From DASUPK01 sp963728875 (GTDB taxonomy: Bacteria; Actinomycetota; Thermoleophilia; Solirubrobacterales; 70-9): a DNA stretch of 64,000 nucleotides. Positions 39,361 through 47,449 of the stretch are shown piece by piece. Both the position numbers and the translations under genes were made by a program. The stretch lies in the NCBI GenBank assembly GCA_963728875.1, contig CAVSLJ010000007.1, forward strand, positions 62,001-126,000. Direction: 5' to 3'. Positions within the stretch are counted from its first letter, which is position 1. Every line of letters begins with the position of its first letter. The notes under the pieces were generated by a model that made no database searches, was not told the DNA's origin, and saw nothing but the letters and a program-made list of their open reading frames with translations.

Positions 39361-40229
39361 GCGAAGGCGCCGAGGATCTCCCCCGCGATCTGCTCGCCTC
39401 GGTCCTCCTGCAGGAAGTGGGCAGCTCCTTCGATCTTGACCTGGTCCGAGACGGTTGGGATCAGCTCGACGAAGCGATCGCCCGCCTTCGGGAACGGGAA
39501 GACGGGGTCGCTGTCGGAGAACGCGACCAGAGCCGGCTTCTGCCAATTCCCGAGTTCCTCCTGCATCTGACGTTGCTGAGCGACCATCGGCTCGTCCTCG
39601 GTCATGGGGACGAGCAGCGGGAACTGGGCCGCACCCGCCTTCGACTCCGGCGTCGGGAAGGGAGCCTCGTAGGCGGCGACGACCTCGTCCGGCAGTTCCG
39701 TGGTGGTCCCACCCTGGATCACGAAGCCGACCGGCAGGTCGGGGTTCTTCTCGGCGAAGTTCCGCCAGGCGATGAAACCCTTCGAGACCCGCCCGAGGAA
39801 CAGGCCGGTGTTGAGGATCACCAGGGCGCCGACACGGTCTGCGTTCTCGGTGGCCCAGCGCAGCCCGACCGGGCCTCCCCAGTCCTGCACGACCACGATC
39901 GCGTCGGAGAGATCGAGCCCGGACAGCAACCCGCCGATCAACTCGCTGTGGCGGTCGAACGTGTACCAGTCGCGATCCGTCGGCTTGTCCGAGCGTCCGA
40001 ATCCGGCCATGTCCGGGCAGATCACGCGGTTCCCCGCCTCGACCAGCGGCCCGAGCATCTTCCGGTAGAGGTAGGCCCAGGTCGGCTCGCCGTGGAAGCA
40101 GACGATCGGGCGGCCCTCCCCCTCGTCGACGTAGTGAAGGCGCAGGCCGTCGATCTCCGTGTAGTGCGGCTCGAAGTCATAGCCGGGCAGGCCCTCGAAG
40201 CGCTCGTCAGGGGTTCGGAAAACGTCCAC
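39357..40229 (-). CDS. Haloalkane dehalogenase-type alpha/beta hydrolase
   Basis: A 290-residue protein close to haloalkane dehalogenases of the DhlA/DhmA type, which replace a halogen by hydroxyl. HGEPTWAYLYRKM carries the oxyanion and halide-stabilising region, VVVQDWGGPVGL the nucleophile Asp and the halide-binding Trp, FSDSDPVFP the acid and EGAAHFLQEDRG the base His. Every catalytic residue is present. Substrate preference cannot be told, and some relatives are epoxide hydrolases. It heads a minus-strand run followed by the DUF2804-like gene. Confidence 0.88.
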   Translation of the reverse strand: MDVFRTPDERFEGLPGYDFEPHYTEIDGLRLHYVDEGEGRPIVCFHGEPTWAYLYRKMLGPLVEAGNRVICPDMAGFGRSDKPTDRDWYTFDRHSELIGGLLSGLDLSDAIVVVQDWGGPVGLRWATENADRVGALVILNTGLFLGRVSKGFIAWRNFAEKNPDLPVGFVIQGGTTTELPDEVVAAYEAPFPTPESKAGAAQFPLLVPMTEDEPMVAQQRQMQEELGNWQKPALVAFSDSDPVFPFPKAGDRFVELIPTVSDQVKIEGAAHFLQEDRGEQIAGEILGAFA

Positions 40230-40276
40230 GCGCAGGCAGCATAGGCCGGGTGGGCGCCGCTACACTGCCCGCCCTC

Positions 40277-41266
40277 ATGGCTTCGGTTATCTCTCCGGCC
40301 ATGCCTCCCCCCACGCACGACCCCGCCGATGAGGCGATGTGCCTGCGGGCGCGAGAGCGCTATGCCGCCGATCGCAAGCGGGGCGGACGCATGCCCCGAC
40401 GCCGTCGCCGCCACGCGGCCCTGCCGAACCTGATCATCATCGGCGGGCTCAAGTGCGGCACGACCAGCATCCATCACTACCTGGGGCTTCACCCCGAGAT
40501 CGACATGTCGAAGCCCAAGGAGCTCAACTTCTTCGTCGATGAGCTCAACTGGGACCTGGGCCTCGACTGGTACCGCGGCCGCTTCGACGGGCGCTTCAAG
40601 GTCCGCGGAGAGTCCTCCCCGCACTACACGAACCTCCCGAACTTCGAGGGTGTTCCAGAGCGGATCCGCGAGCACATCCCCGAGGCCAAGCTCATCTACA
40701 TGGTCCGCGACCCGATCTCCCGGATCCTCTCCCACTGGTGTCACGGCGTCGGTGCCGGCTACGAGACCCGGCTGATGGAGGAGGCGCTCGCCCGGGGTGA
40801 CCAGACCTACGTGACCCGCTCCCGCTACTGGATGCAGCTGCAGCCCTATCTCGAGCGCTTCGACCGCTCCCAGATCGAGATCATCACCCAGGAGGAGCTC
40901 CAGACCGACCGCGACGGCACGATGCGCAAGGCATTCGCCTTCGCCGGAGTCGATCCGGACTTCACCTCCGAGCAGTTCAGCCGCGAGTGGGAGAAGTCCT
41001 CGGCCAAGGAGACCGACAAGTACCAGTTCATGGAGAAGCTGATCAAGCTGCCCGGCTTCCGCTCCTTCGACCGTAACTTCGACCGCCTCCCGGAGCGGAT
41101 GCGCTGGATGGTCGAGAAGGTCGTACACGACCCCGAGGCCCCCTCAGCGCCGAAGCCGGAGATCCCAGAGCCGATCATGGAGACGCTCCGGCCGCAGTTC
41201 ACCGAGGACGTCGCCGCCTTGCAGGAGTTCGCCGGCCGCGAATTCGCGGGCTGGAAGCAGTACTAA
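40277..41266 (+). CDS. Sulfotransferase
   Basis: A 329-residue PAPS-dependent sulfotransferase. The 5'-phosphosulfate loop is IIIGGLKCGTTSIHHYL, the 3'-phosphate site is MVRDPISRILSHWCHGVG, and KPKELNFFVDE and RGESSPHYTN follow the heparan-sulfotransferase-like plan. It transfers sulfate to a hydroxyl or amine of an unknown acceptor such as a glycan or lipid. ATG 40277 is used; GTG 40250 would add nine residues. It is divergent from the dehalogenase gene. RpiB follows 7 bp downstream. Confidence 0.88.
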   Translation: MASVISPAMPPPTHDPADEAMCLRARERYAADRKRGGRMPRRRRRHAALPNLIIIGGLKCGTTSIHHYLGLHPEIDMSKPKELNFFVDELNWDLGLDWYRGRFDGRFKVRGESSPHYTNLPNFEGVPERIREHIPEAKLIYMVRDPISRILSHWCHGVGAGYETRLMEEALARGDQTYVTRSRYWMQLQPYLERFDRSQIEIITQEELQTDRDGTMRKAFAFAGVDPDFTSEQFSREWEKSSAKETDKYQFMEKLIKLPGFRSFDRNFDRLPERMRWMVEKVVHDPEAPSAPKPEIPEPIMETLRPQFTEDVAALQEFAGREFAGWKQY

Positions 41267-41273
41267 TCCCCCA

Positions 41274-41717
41274 ATGAAGATCGCCGTCGCCGCCGACGAA
41301 CGGGTGGGCGTCGCCGAGGCGCTCTTGAACGAGCTCCGGGAGCGGGGCCACGAGCCGATCCCTCACGGGGCGCTCTCCGATGAGGAGCGCGATGACTGGG
41401 CCTGGGCGAGCGAGGCCGCGGCGCGCGACGTGGCCGCGGGGCGCGCCGAGCAGGCGATCGTCTGCTGCTGGACCGGCACCGGTGCCTCCATCGCCGCCAG
41501 CAAGGTGAACGGCGTGCGCGCCGCGCTCTGCCTCGATGCCCAGACGGCCGACGGCGCCAGGAAGTGGAACGACGCGAACGCGCTGGCGCTCAGCCTCCGG
41601 GCGACCTCCGAAGCCGAGCTGAAGGAGATCCTCGACGCCTGGTTCGGCGGCGAGGCCAGCTCGACTGCCGAGGACACCGCCAACGTCGAGCACCTGAGCG
41701 AGATCGAGGGCTCGTGA
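41274..41717 (+). CDS. RpiB/LacA/LacB family sugar-phosphate isomerase
   Basis: A 147-residue protein of the RpiB family. The start KIAVAADERVGVAEALLNEL and the block CWTGTGASIAASKVNGVRAALC correspond to the family's CGTGIGMSIAANKxxGIRAAL, with Trp in place of the first Gly, which may change the substrate pocket. NDANALALSLR matches the NxxNxLxLG block. Ribose-5-phosphate isomerase activity is possible but uncertain because of these changes. It overlaps the RibD-C gene by 4 bp (GTGA). Confidence 0.8.
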   Translation: MKIAVAADERVGVAEALLNELRERGHEPIPHGALSDEERDDWAWASEAAARDVAAGRAEQAIVCCWTGTGASIAASKVNGVRAALCLDAQTADGARKWNDANALALSLRATSEAELKEILDAWFGGEASSTAEDTANVEHLSEIEGS

Positions 41718-42460
41718 GCCACGCCCTGCGACGGCTGCTCCCCGACCCGGCCGAGACGACGGTCGCCGACCAGGTGGACGGTCTCGACCTGAATCCGCTG
41801 GCTCTCCCCGACCGGCCGTATCTGGTGCTCAACTTCGCCACCACACTGGATGGGCGCGCCGCGATCTCCGGCAAGTCGGGGCCGATCGGCAGCGAGACCG
41901 ACACCGAGATGCTCCAGCGCCTGAGGACGCGCGTCGACGCCGTGATGATCGGCGCAGGGACGATGCGGGCCGAGCGCTACGGCCGGATCGTCTCGGATCC
42001 GGACCTGCGCGACTACCGCGAGCAGGGCGGTCTCGCCCAGGACCCGCTCGCGGTCATCGTCTCCAACCGCCTGGAGCTTCCCTGGGACGCCGGGCTCTTC
42101 ACGGACGGCAACGGCCAGGTCGTGGTCTTCACCGCTTCCGAGGAGGACCCGCCCGAGACGGCCACCCCGGTGAGCGTGGTCCGCCACGCGGACGGGGTCG
42201 ACCTGGACCGCGCCCTGGGGTGGCTGCTCACCGAGCGTGGGGTCAGGTCCGTCCTCTGCGAAGGGGGGCCGACGCTCCACGGGCGACTTCGCGAGGGCGG
42301 CCTCGCCGACGAGCTCTTCCTGACGATCGCGCCGAAGATCGCGGGGGGCGAGGGCCCGCGCGTGCTGGAGGGCGCTCTGCCGGACATCGATCAGGTCGAG
42401 CTCGCCTGGCTGCTCGAATCGAGGGGCGAGCTCTTCGCCCGCTACCGCGGGATGTCGTAG
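41714..42460 (+). CDS. RibD C-terminal-like pyrimidine reductase
   Basis: A 248-residue protein of the RibD-C/dihydrofolate-reductase-fold family. Marks are RPYLVLNFATTLDGRAAI, GSETDTEMLQRLRTRVDAVMIGAGTMRAERYG (in parts RTRVDAVMIGAGTMRAE) and VLCEGGPTLHGRLREGGLADELFLTIAPKIAGG (in parts LCEGGPTLHGRL). In riboflavin synthesis this domain reduces the ribosyl side chain with NADPH; stand-alone copies may do so or reduce something else. GTG start coupled to the RpiB gene. The deaminase half is absent. Confidence 0.85.
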   Translation: MSHALRRLLPDPAETTVADQVDGLDLNPLALPDRPYLVLNFATTLDGRAAISGKSGPIGSETDTEMLQRLRTRVDAVMIGAGTMRAERYGRIVSDPDLRDYREQGGLAQDPLAVIVSNRLELPWDAGLFTDGNGQVVVFTASEEDPPETATPVSVVRHADGVDLDRALGWLLTERGVRSVLCEGGPTLHGRLREGGLADELFLTIAPKIAGGEGPRVLEGALPDIDQVELAWLLESRGELFARYRGMS

Positions 42461-42470
42461 GGTCCAGATA

Positions 42471-43718
42471 ATGGACTTCAACCCCTCGCCCGAGGTCGAG
42501 TCCCTCCGGGAGCGCATCGAGGCGTTCATGGAGGAGCACTGCTACCCGGTCGAAGCGGAGGTCATCAAGGCGATCGACGATGAGGTCAAGCCGGGGGTGC
42601 CCTATCCCGAGATCCTCGTCGAGATCAGAGCGAAGGCGAAGGAGGAGGGGCTCTGGAATCTCTTCCTCCCCGGCGATGAGTTCGGCGCCGGCCTGACCAA
42701 CTGGGAGTACGGGATCCTCTGCGAGCAGATGGGCCGCAGCCCCATCGTCGCCCCGATGTCCTTCAACTGCTCGGCCCCCGACACGGGAAACAGCGAGATC
42801 CTCGTCGACCACGGCACGCCCGAGCAGAAGGAGCGCTTCCTGGCGCCGCTGCTCGACGGCGAGATCCGCAGCTGCTTCTCGATGACGGAGCCGGAGGTTT
42901 CGGGCTCGGACCCGACCACGCTGCAGACCCGGGCCGAGCTCCAGGACGGCGAGTGGGTGATCAACGGGCACAAGTGGTTCACCTCGGGCGCCAACGGCGC
43001 GGATTTCGCGATCGCGATGGTGGTCACCGACCCCGACGCCGCTCCCTACACCCGGGCGAGCATGATCATCGTCCCCATCGACAACCCGGGCTTCGAGCTG
43101 ATCCGCAACGTCTCGGTGATGGGCCACGACGAGGGCCCCGGCCACTGCGAGGTGCGCTACACGGACTGCCGCGTTCCGGAGTCCAACCTGCTCGGCGAGC
43201 GCGGCGCGGGCTTCGTGATCGCCCAGGACCGCCTCGGGCCCGGCCGGATTCACCACTGCATGCGCGCGATCGGGACCGCGGAGCGCGCCATCGAGATGAT
43301 GTGCGAGCGCGCCAACTCCCGCGAGTCCTTCGGCGGCCCGCTCGCCGACAAGCAGTTCGTCCAGGACTTCATCGCCAAGTCGCGGATGGAGGTCGACCAG
43401 GCGCGCCTGCTGACCCTGTACGCCGCGTGGCAGATGGATACCGAGGGCAAGCGCCGCGCCCGTCAGGCGATCTCGATGATCAAGGTGGTCGCGGCCAACG
43501 TCGTCATGGACGTCCTCGACCGGGCCATCCAGGTCCACGGCTCGCTCGGCATGTCAGACGACACGCCGCTCGCCGGCATGTGGCGCTTCAGCCGCATGCT
43601 TCGCGTCGCCGACGGCCCGGACGAGGTCCACAAGATGGTGATCGCCCGCCGCGAGCTGAACCGCGCGGCGAGGCGGGCCGAAGAGCCGGCCGAAGAGCCG
43701 GCCAAGGCCACGGCCTAG
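42471..43718 (+). CDS. Acyl-CoA dehydrogenase, ACAD10/ACAD11-like
   Basis: A 415-residue acyl-CoA dehydrogenase. FAD and substrate regions: CFSMTEPEVSGSDPTTL, INGHKWFTSGAN, GPGRIHHCMRAIGTAERA and ARQAISMIKVVAANVV. The C-terminal block RVADGPDEVHKMVIARREL matches ACAD10/11-type enzymes, where Asp-Gly-Pro-Asp-Glu replaces the usual YEGTxE, so the catalytic base differs from short- and medium-chain enzymes. In ACAD11 this domain follows an APH kinase domain; here a matching kinase gene lies 600 bp away (44308-45342). It starts 10 bp after the RibD-C gene. Confidence 0.9.
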   Translation: MDFNPSPEVESLRERIEAFMEEHCYPVEAEVIKAIDDEVKPGVPYPEILVEIRAKAKEEGLWNLFLPGDEFGAGLTNWEYGILCEQMGRSPIVAPMSFNCSAPDTGNSEILVDHGTPEQKERFLAPLLDGEIRSCFSMTEPEVSGSDPTTLQTRAELQDGEWVINGHKWFTSGANGADFAIAMVVTDPDAAPYTRASMIIVPIDNPGFELIRNVSVMGHDEGPGHCEVRYTDCRVPESNLLGERGAGFVIAQDRLGPGRIHHCMRAIGTAERAIEMMCERANSRESFGGPLADKQFVQDFIAKSRMEVDQARLLTLYAAWQMDTEGKRRARQAISMIKVVAANVVMDVLDRAIQVHGSLGMSDDTPLAGMWRFSRMLRVADGPDEVHKMVIARRELNRAARRAEEPAEEPAKATA

Positions 43719-43776
43719 GGCTCGCGCGCCTGATCGCCTTTCTGGGCTTCGAGGACGGCCAGCGCGCCGCGATGGA

Positions 43777-44220
43777 TCAGTAGCCGCGCCAGGGGGTCGG
43801 CGCCAATCCATAGTGCCGCGCTGCTTCCGAGAGGGCCTGGTAGCCGAGATCTGTGAGCTTCACGTTCACCTGCCGGTTTCGTGTGCGCCGCGGGCGAGCG
43901 GTATCGGACGCGAGGGCGTGCAAGTCGAGCTCAGGCGGTGCATTGTCCGGCAGGTCCTGGGTTTTCGGGCGCTTGTTGCGCGTCTTGTAGATGCTCCGAA
44001 ATCCCATCCGCGCCGACTTCCTCTCCTCCGCCAGGAAGTAGTCCCAGAAGGTCTCGTACCCGGCCCCGTTCCACCACCCTTGCTTCATTCCCTTCCACGT
44101 CTCGGCGAGAGGACCGAGCTTCCGCGAGAGGTAGTCATCGGTATCCGGATCTGTGTCGCGCCGGTATCCATTGCTATCCACGGCGACCAACCCCTCGTTG
44201 TTCCTGGCGTCATCGGCCAT
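43777..44220 (-). CDS. Ribbon-helix-helix-like protein, frame broken at a G5 run
   Basis: A hypothetical protein of 147 residues whose C-terminus (NRQVNVKLTDLGYQALSEAA) looks like strand 1 and helix A of a ribbon-helix-helix DNA-binding domain. The frame ends at TGA 43777, before helix B. In the next frame the missing helix is present: LARLLIHRGALAVLEAQKGD, ending at a TAG (43715-43717) that shares CTAG with the acyl-CoA dehydrogenase stop. One extra base in the G5 run at 43792-43796 would join them. The N-terminal part (KGMKQGWWNGAGYETFWDYF) is unrecognised. Base composition is less GC-rich than in neighbouring genes. Confidence 0.6.
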   Translation of the reverse strand: MADDARNNEGLVAVDSNGYRRDTDPDTDDYLSRKLGPLAETWKGMKQGWWNGAGYETFWDYFLAEERKSARMGFRSIYKTRNKRPKTQDLPDNAPPELDLHALASDTARPRRTRNRQVNVKLTDLGYQALSEAARHYGLAPTPWRGY

Positions 44221-44307
44221 ACCAGCAGCCTGCTGCGCGAGGCCAGCCGATGGCAGCCGACCTGCATTCATTCGGTGACAGAAGGCCGGCGAAACTCGGT
44301 CGTGGCG

Positions 44308-45342
44308 CTACGGCAGGCGGTTGGCGGCCTCGTCCGCCGCGTCGGCCAGGCGCTCGACGATCTTCGCGAACTCCTCGAAGCCCTCGTCGGTCTTGCCGTA
44401 CTGACCCGACGCGTATCGCGCGTAGACGCCCTCGAGAATGATCGCCAGCTTCCAGAAGCCGAGGGCGATGAAGAAGTCGATCTGGCTCAGGTCACGGCCC
44501 GAGCGCTGCGCGTACCGCTCCCGGACGTCTTCCCGCTTCGGGAATCCCGGCGCGATCGTCGCCGGAGCGAAGAGCGGCATGAAGTCGTCTGACTCCTCGG
44601 ACCAGTAGACGAGGAGCATGCCGACGTCGGCCAGCGGATCGCCCAGGGTGCAGAGCTCCCAGTCGACGACGGCCGCGACCTCGCCCGTCGGCGCGAGGAT
44701 CATGTTGTCCAGCCGGTAGTCGCCGTGGACGATCGTCGCCGGGCCCTGCTCCGGGACGCGAGACGAGATCCGCTCGTGAACCGCGTCAACCGCCGCCAGC
44801 TCTCGGGTCTTCGACTTCTCCCACTGACCCTGCCAGCGCCGCAGCTGCCGCTCGACGTACGCCTCCTTGCGGCCGAGGTCTCCCAGGCCGACCGAATCCG
44901 GATCGACCTTGTGGATCTCGACCAGGGTGTCCACGACCCGTTCGCCGATCGCGCGGCGCTCGTCCTCGTCGAAGGTCTTCGCGTCCTCCGCCGAGCGCAG
45001 GATCGGCCCGTCGACGAAGCCCATCACGTAGAAGGGCGCCTCGTTGACCGACTCGTCCTCGCACAGGCCGATCACCGGCGGCACGGGCACGGGGGTGTCC
45101 TGGAGCGCGGCGATCACGCGGTGCTCTCGGCCCATGTCGTGAGCCGAGCCGAGCCGCTTGCCGAGCGGCGGACGCCGCAGTGCCCAGGCGTGGCCGGCCG
45201 CATCGCGGACGCCGAACGTCATGTTGGAGCGGCCGCCGGAGATCCGGTCGAAGCTGAGTGGAAGCTCGACGCCGGGGACGTTCGCCTCGAACCAGCCCTC
45301 GACGCCGGTGCGATCGATCCCCTCGGTAGCCTGCTGCCCCAT
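44308..45342 (-). CDS. APH-family kinase, ACAD10/11 (LvaA)-like
   Basis: A 344-residue aminoglycoside-phosphotransferase-fold kinase. Marks are ISGGRSNMTFGVRDA (nucleotide loop), VHGDYRLDNMILAP (catalytic HxDxxxxN) and VAAVVDWELCTLGDPLADVG (metal-binding D). The whole layout matches the kinase domain of ACAD10/ACAD11 and LvaA, which phosphorylate 4-hydroxyacyl-CoA. It is therefore a likely kinase of a hydroxyacyl-CoA, not an antibiotic-resistance enzyme. ATG 45342 overlaps the start of the divergent HAD gene (CATG). Confidence 0.87.
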   Translation of the reverse strand: MGQQATEGIDRTGVEGWFEANVPGVELPLSFDRISGGRSNMTFGVRDAAGHAWALRRPPLGKRLGSAHDMGREHRVIAALQDTPVPVPPVIGLCEDESVNEAPFYVMGFVDGPILRSAEDAKTFDEDERRAIGERVVDTLVEIHKVDPDSVGLGDLGRKEAYVERQLRRWQGQWEKSKTRELAAVDAVHERISSRVPEQGPATIVHGDYRLDNMILAPTGEVAAVVDWELCTLGDPLADVGMLLVYWSEESDDFMPLFAPATIAPGFPKREDVRERYAQRSGRDLSQIDFFIALGFWKLAIILEGVYARYASGQYGKTDEGFEEFAKIVERLADAADEAANRLP

Positions 45343-45967
45343 GTCGGGCGGAGCATATGCGGCCGTGCTCTTCGATTTCGGCGGGGTGCTCACCACGTCG
45401 GTCTGGGACAGCTTCGCTGCCTTCTGCCGCAGCGAGGGCCTCGATCCGAACGCGATCAAGGACCTCTTCCGCACCGACCCCGAGGCACTCAGGGACCTGC
45501 GGGGGCTGGAGACCGGCGACCTCAGCGAGTCCGAGTTCGAGGCCACCATCGGGAAGCGCCTCGGCCTCGAGAATCCGGACGGCCTGATCGACAGCATGTT
45601 CACCGGCATGAAGCCACTCGAGCCGATGGTCGACGCCGTGCGGGAGATCCACGCCACCGAGCTGCTCACGGGTCTGGTCTCCAACTCCTGGAGCACCGCT
45701 CACTACGACCGCAAGCTTCTGGCTGAGCTCTTCGACACGGTCGTGATCTCCGCGGAGGTGGGCCTCCACAAGCCGCAGCCCGAGATCTATCGCCTCGTGG
45801 CCGAGCGCCTCGAGGTCGAGCCGGCGCAATGCATCTTCGTGGACGACCTGAAGGAGAACTGCGACGGCGCCGAGGGCGTGGGGATGACTGCGATCCGGCA
45901 TCGCGACCCCGATGAGTCCATCGCCCGGCTCGGTGAGCTGACCGGGATCGCCCTGACGCCGGCCTAG
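45341..45967 (+). CDS. HAD-family hydrolase, ACAD10 N-domain-like
   Basis: A 208-residue HAD phosphatase-like protein. Motif I is VLFDFGGVLTT, in which the second Asp is replaced, as in the N-domains of epoxide hydrolase 2 and ACAD10. Motif II is GLVSNSW, motif III includes EVGLHKPQPEIY and motif IV is CIFVDDLKENCDGA. Human ACAD10 has this domain fused to the kinase and dehydrogenase domains whose genes lie next to it here. Its ATG overlaps the kinase ATG head to head. Stop shared with the EamA gene (CTAG). Confidence 0.87.
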   Translation: MSGGAYAAVLFDFGGVLTTSVWDSFAAFCRSEGLDPNAIKDLFRTDPEALRDLRGLETGDLSESEFEATIGKRLGLENPDGLIDSMFTGMKPLEPMVDAVREIHATELLTGLVSNSWSTAHYDRKLLAELFDTVVISAEVGLHKPQPEIYRLVAERLEVEPAQCIFVDDLKENCDGAEGVGMTAIRHRDPDESIARLGELTGIALTPA

Positions 45968-46803
45968 CTGCCGGCTGCGATCAGGGCGACTCCGAGCAGG
46001 GCGAACACGACCCCGAGCCGCTGGATCCGGGCGAGCCGCTCCCCCAGCACGCCGTGCGCGAGGGCGATGGTGAACGCCGGATACATCGAGCCGCCGACGG
46101 CCACGACGGGAAGGACTCCCTTCGTCGATGCAACCGCGAACAGCCCATTGGCGAGCACATCGAAGAATCCGATCGTGAGCAGGATCGCGATCGAGCCCGA
46201 GACCACGGCGAGGCGAGGCCGCGAGACGAGCAGGGCGATCGCGACCGTGGCCACGCCGCCGACGCGAACGGCGAGGATGGCCCACCCCGGTCGGTCCGCT
46301 GCGGCCAGGTCAAGTCCGCTGAAGAAGATCCCGAACCCCAGTCCCGCGAGAATCGCCAGGATGATCGAGCGTCGGGCGATTCCGGCGTGCTCGGGCTGCT
46401 CCTCGAAGCTCAGGATCACCAATCCGGCGATCGCGGGGACGAGGCCAACCAGCTGGATCGCCGCCGGCGCATCCCCCCTGGCCAGGCCGACCGCCACGGG
46501 AACGACGACGCCGAGCGAGGCGATCGGAGCGACCACGCTCACCGTGCCCATGGCCATCGCGGCGTAGAACGCCCATAGGCCGCCCAGGGAGGCCGCCCCG
46601 GCCAGCGCCGCGATGGCGAGCTTGTCGGCGGAGATCGGATCGGCGCCGAACAGCAGAATCACGATCCCGATCAGCACGAGCCCCGCGGGCTGCGAGACGG
46701 CCAGGACGGCCAGGACCGGCATCCGCCGGCTGGTCAGGCCCCCGAGGAAGTCGGAGACTCCCCAGGACAGGGACGATGCGAGGCTGAGCGCGAAGCCGAG
46801 CAA
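45964..46803 (-). CDS. EamA/DMT family transporter
   Basis: A 279-residue membrane protein with ten helices in two EamA repeats. LGFALSLASSLSWGVSDFLGG starts repeat 1 and GILAGLGFGIFFSGLDLA-type sequence (AILAGLGFGIFFSGL) starts repeat 2. VAVGGSMYPAFTIALAHGVL and LGVVFALLGVALIAAG are typical of its end. It exports or imports an unknown metabolite. It follows the low-complexity secreted-protein gene, separated by a hairpin. Confidence 0.85.
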   Translation of the reverse strand: MLGFALSLASSLSWGVSDFLGGLTSRRMPVLAVLAVSQPAGLVLIGIVILLFGADPISADKLAIAALAGAASLGGLWAFYAAMAMGTVSVVAPIASLGVVVPVAVGLARGDAPAAIQLVGLVPAIAGLVILSFEEQPEHAGIARRSIILAILAGLGFGIFFSGLDLAAADRPGWAILAVRVGGVATVAIALLVSRPRLAVVSGSIAILLTIGFFDVLANGLFAVASTKGVLPVVAVGGSMYPAFTIALAHGVLGERLARIQRLGVVFALLGVALIAAGS

Positions 46804-46813
46804 GCTTGATCAG

Positions 46814-46837
46814 GAGGGTGGCGCTACGCGCACCCTC
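46814..46837 (-). repeat. Compact hairpin (family 2-like), likely terminator
   Basis: GAGGGTGGCGC and GCGCACCCTC pair with a single bulge around a TAC loop. The segment GCTACGC...GCACCCTCGCATCAGC is shared with the hairpin at 30820. It sits between the stop of the Ser/Gly-rich protein and the EamA start, so it probably ends that transcript. Confidence 0.5.
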
Positions 46838-46851
46838 GCATCAGCCGGGAG

Positions 46852-47400
46852 CTAGTGGCCGAGCAGACCGTTGAGGGTGTTGTTGACGCCGCCGAGCACG
46901 TTGTTGACAGCGCCGTTCACGGCATCGGTCGCCCCGCCCACGGCGCCGCCGCTGCTGCCGCCACCGGGGAGGCTCACGTCGGGAAGGCTCGGGGTGCTCA
47001 CCGTCGGAGACTGCGTGCCGCTGGAGCCGCCGCCCGAGCCGCTGGACCCGGTGGTGCCGGCGCCGGTGCTCGTGCCGCTGCCGGTGCTCGTGCCGGTGGA
47101 CCCACCCGTCGGGCTGCCGCTGCCGCCGGCACGGTTCGTTGTGGCCGACGCGCCGCTGGACGTCTGCTTGTTCGCGAGAGCCACGACCGCCCGATTCAGC
47201 TTGCTCGGCCCCGTCTGGGCCGAGGCGGACACGCCGTCGGGTCCGTTGGTGATGGACGAGAGCCCCCCGGCGACGCCGGAGAAGCCAGTGCCGAAGCCGA
47301 TCAGCGCGGCAACGGCGACGGGCACGGCGAACAATGCCGCTCCGGCCAATCCTCGCGCCACAATCCTCCGGCGCCACCACGCAAGCAATCCTTTACCCAT
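46852..47400 (-). CDS. Membrane-anchored low-complexity Ser/Gly/Thr-rich protein
   Basis: A 182-residue protein with a basic N-terminus and one membrane segment or signal (LAGAALFAVPVAVAALIGFG). A long Ser/Gly/Thr-rich stretch follows (about residues 80-140), and then an Asn/Gly/Val-rich end (VNGAVNNVLGGVNNTLNG). It is probably exported, and an envelope role is likely, but no known domain is seen. ATG 47400 is chosen over 47460 because the latter runs into the histidine-kinase start. It is divergent from the histidine kinase. Confidence 0.6.
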   Translation of the reverse strand: MGKGLLAWWRRRIVARGLAGAALFAVPVAVAALIGFGTGFSGVAGGLSSITNGPDGVSASAQTGPSKLNRAVVALANKQTSSGASATTNRAGGSGSPTGGSTGTSTGSGTSTGAGTTGSSGSGGGSSGTQSPTVSTPSLPDVSLPGGGSSGGAVGGATDAVNGAVNNVLGGVNNTLNGLLGH

Positions 47401-47449
47401 GAGATCCCCGGCCCGTAGTGTACGCAAAGAACGGGGATCCACAAAAAGA

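Noticed and set aside
44308..45342. Aminoglycoside resistance gene
   Set aside because: The APH-fold protein matches ACAD10/LvaA-type kinases in length, motifs and neighbours, so resistance is not supported.
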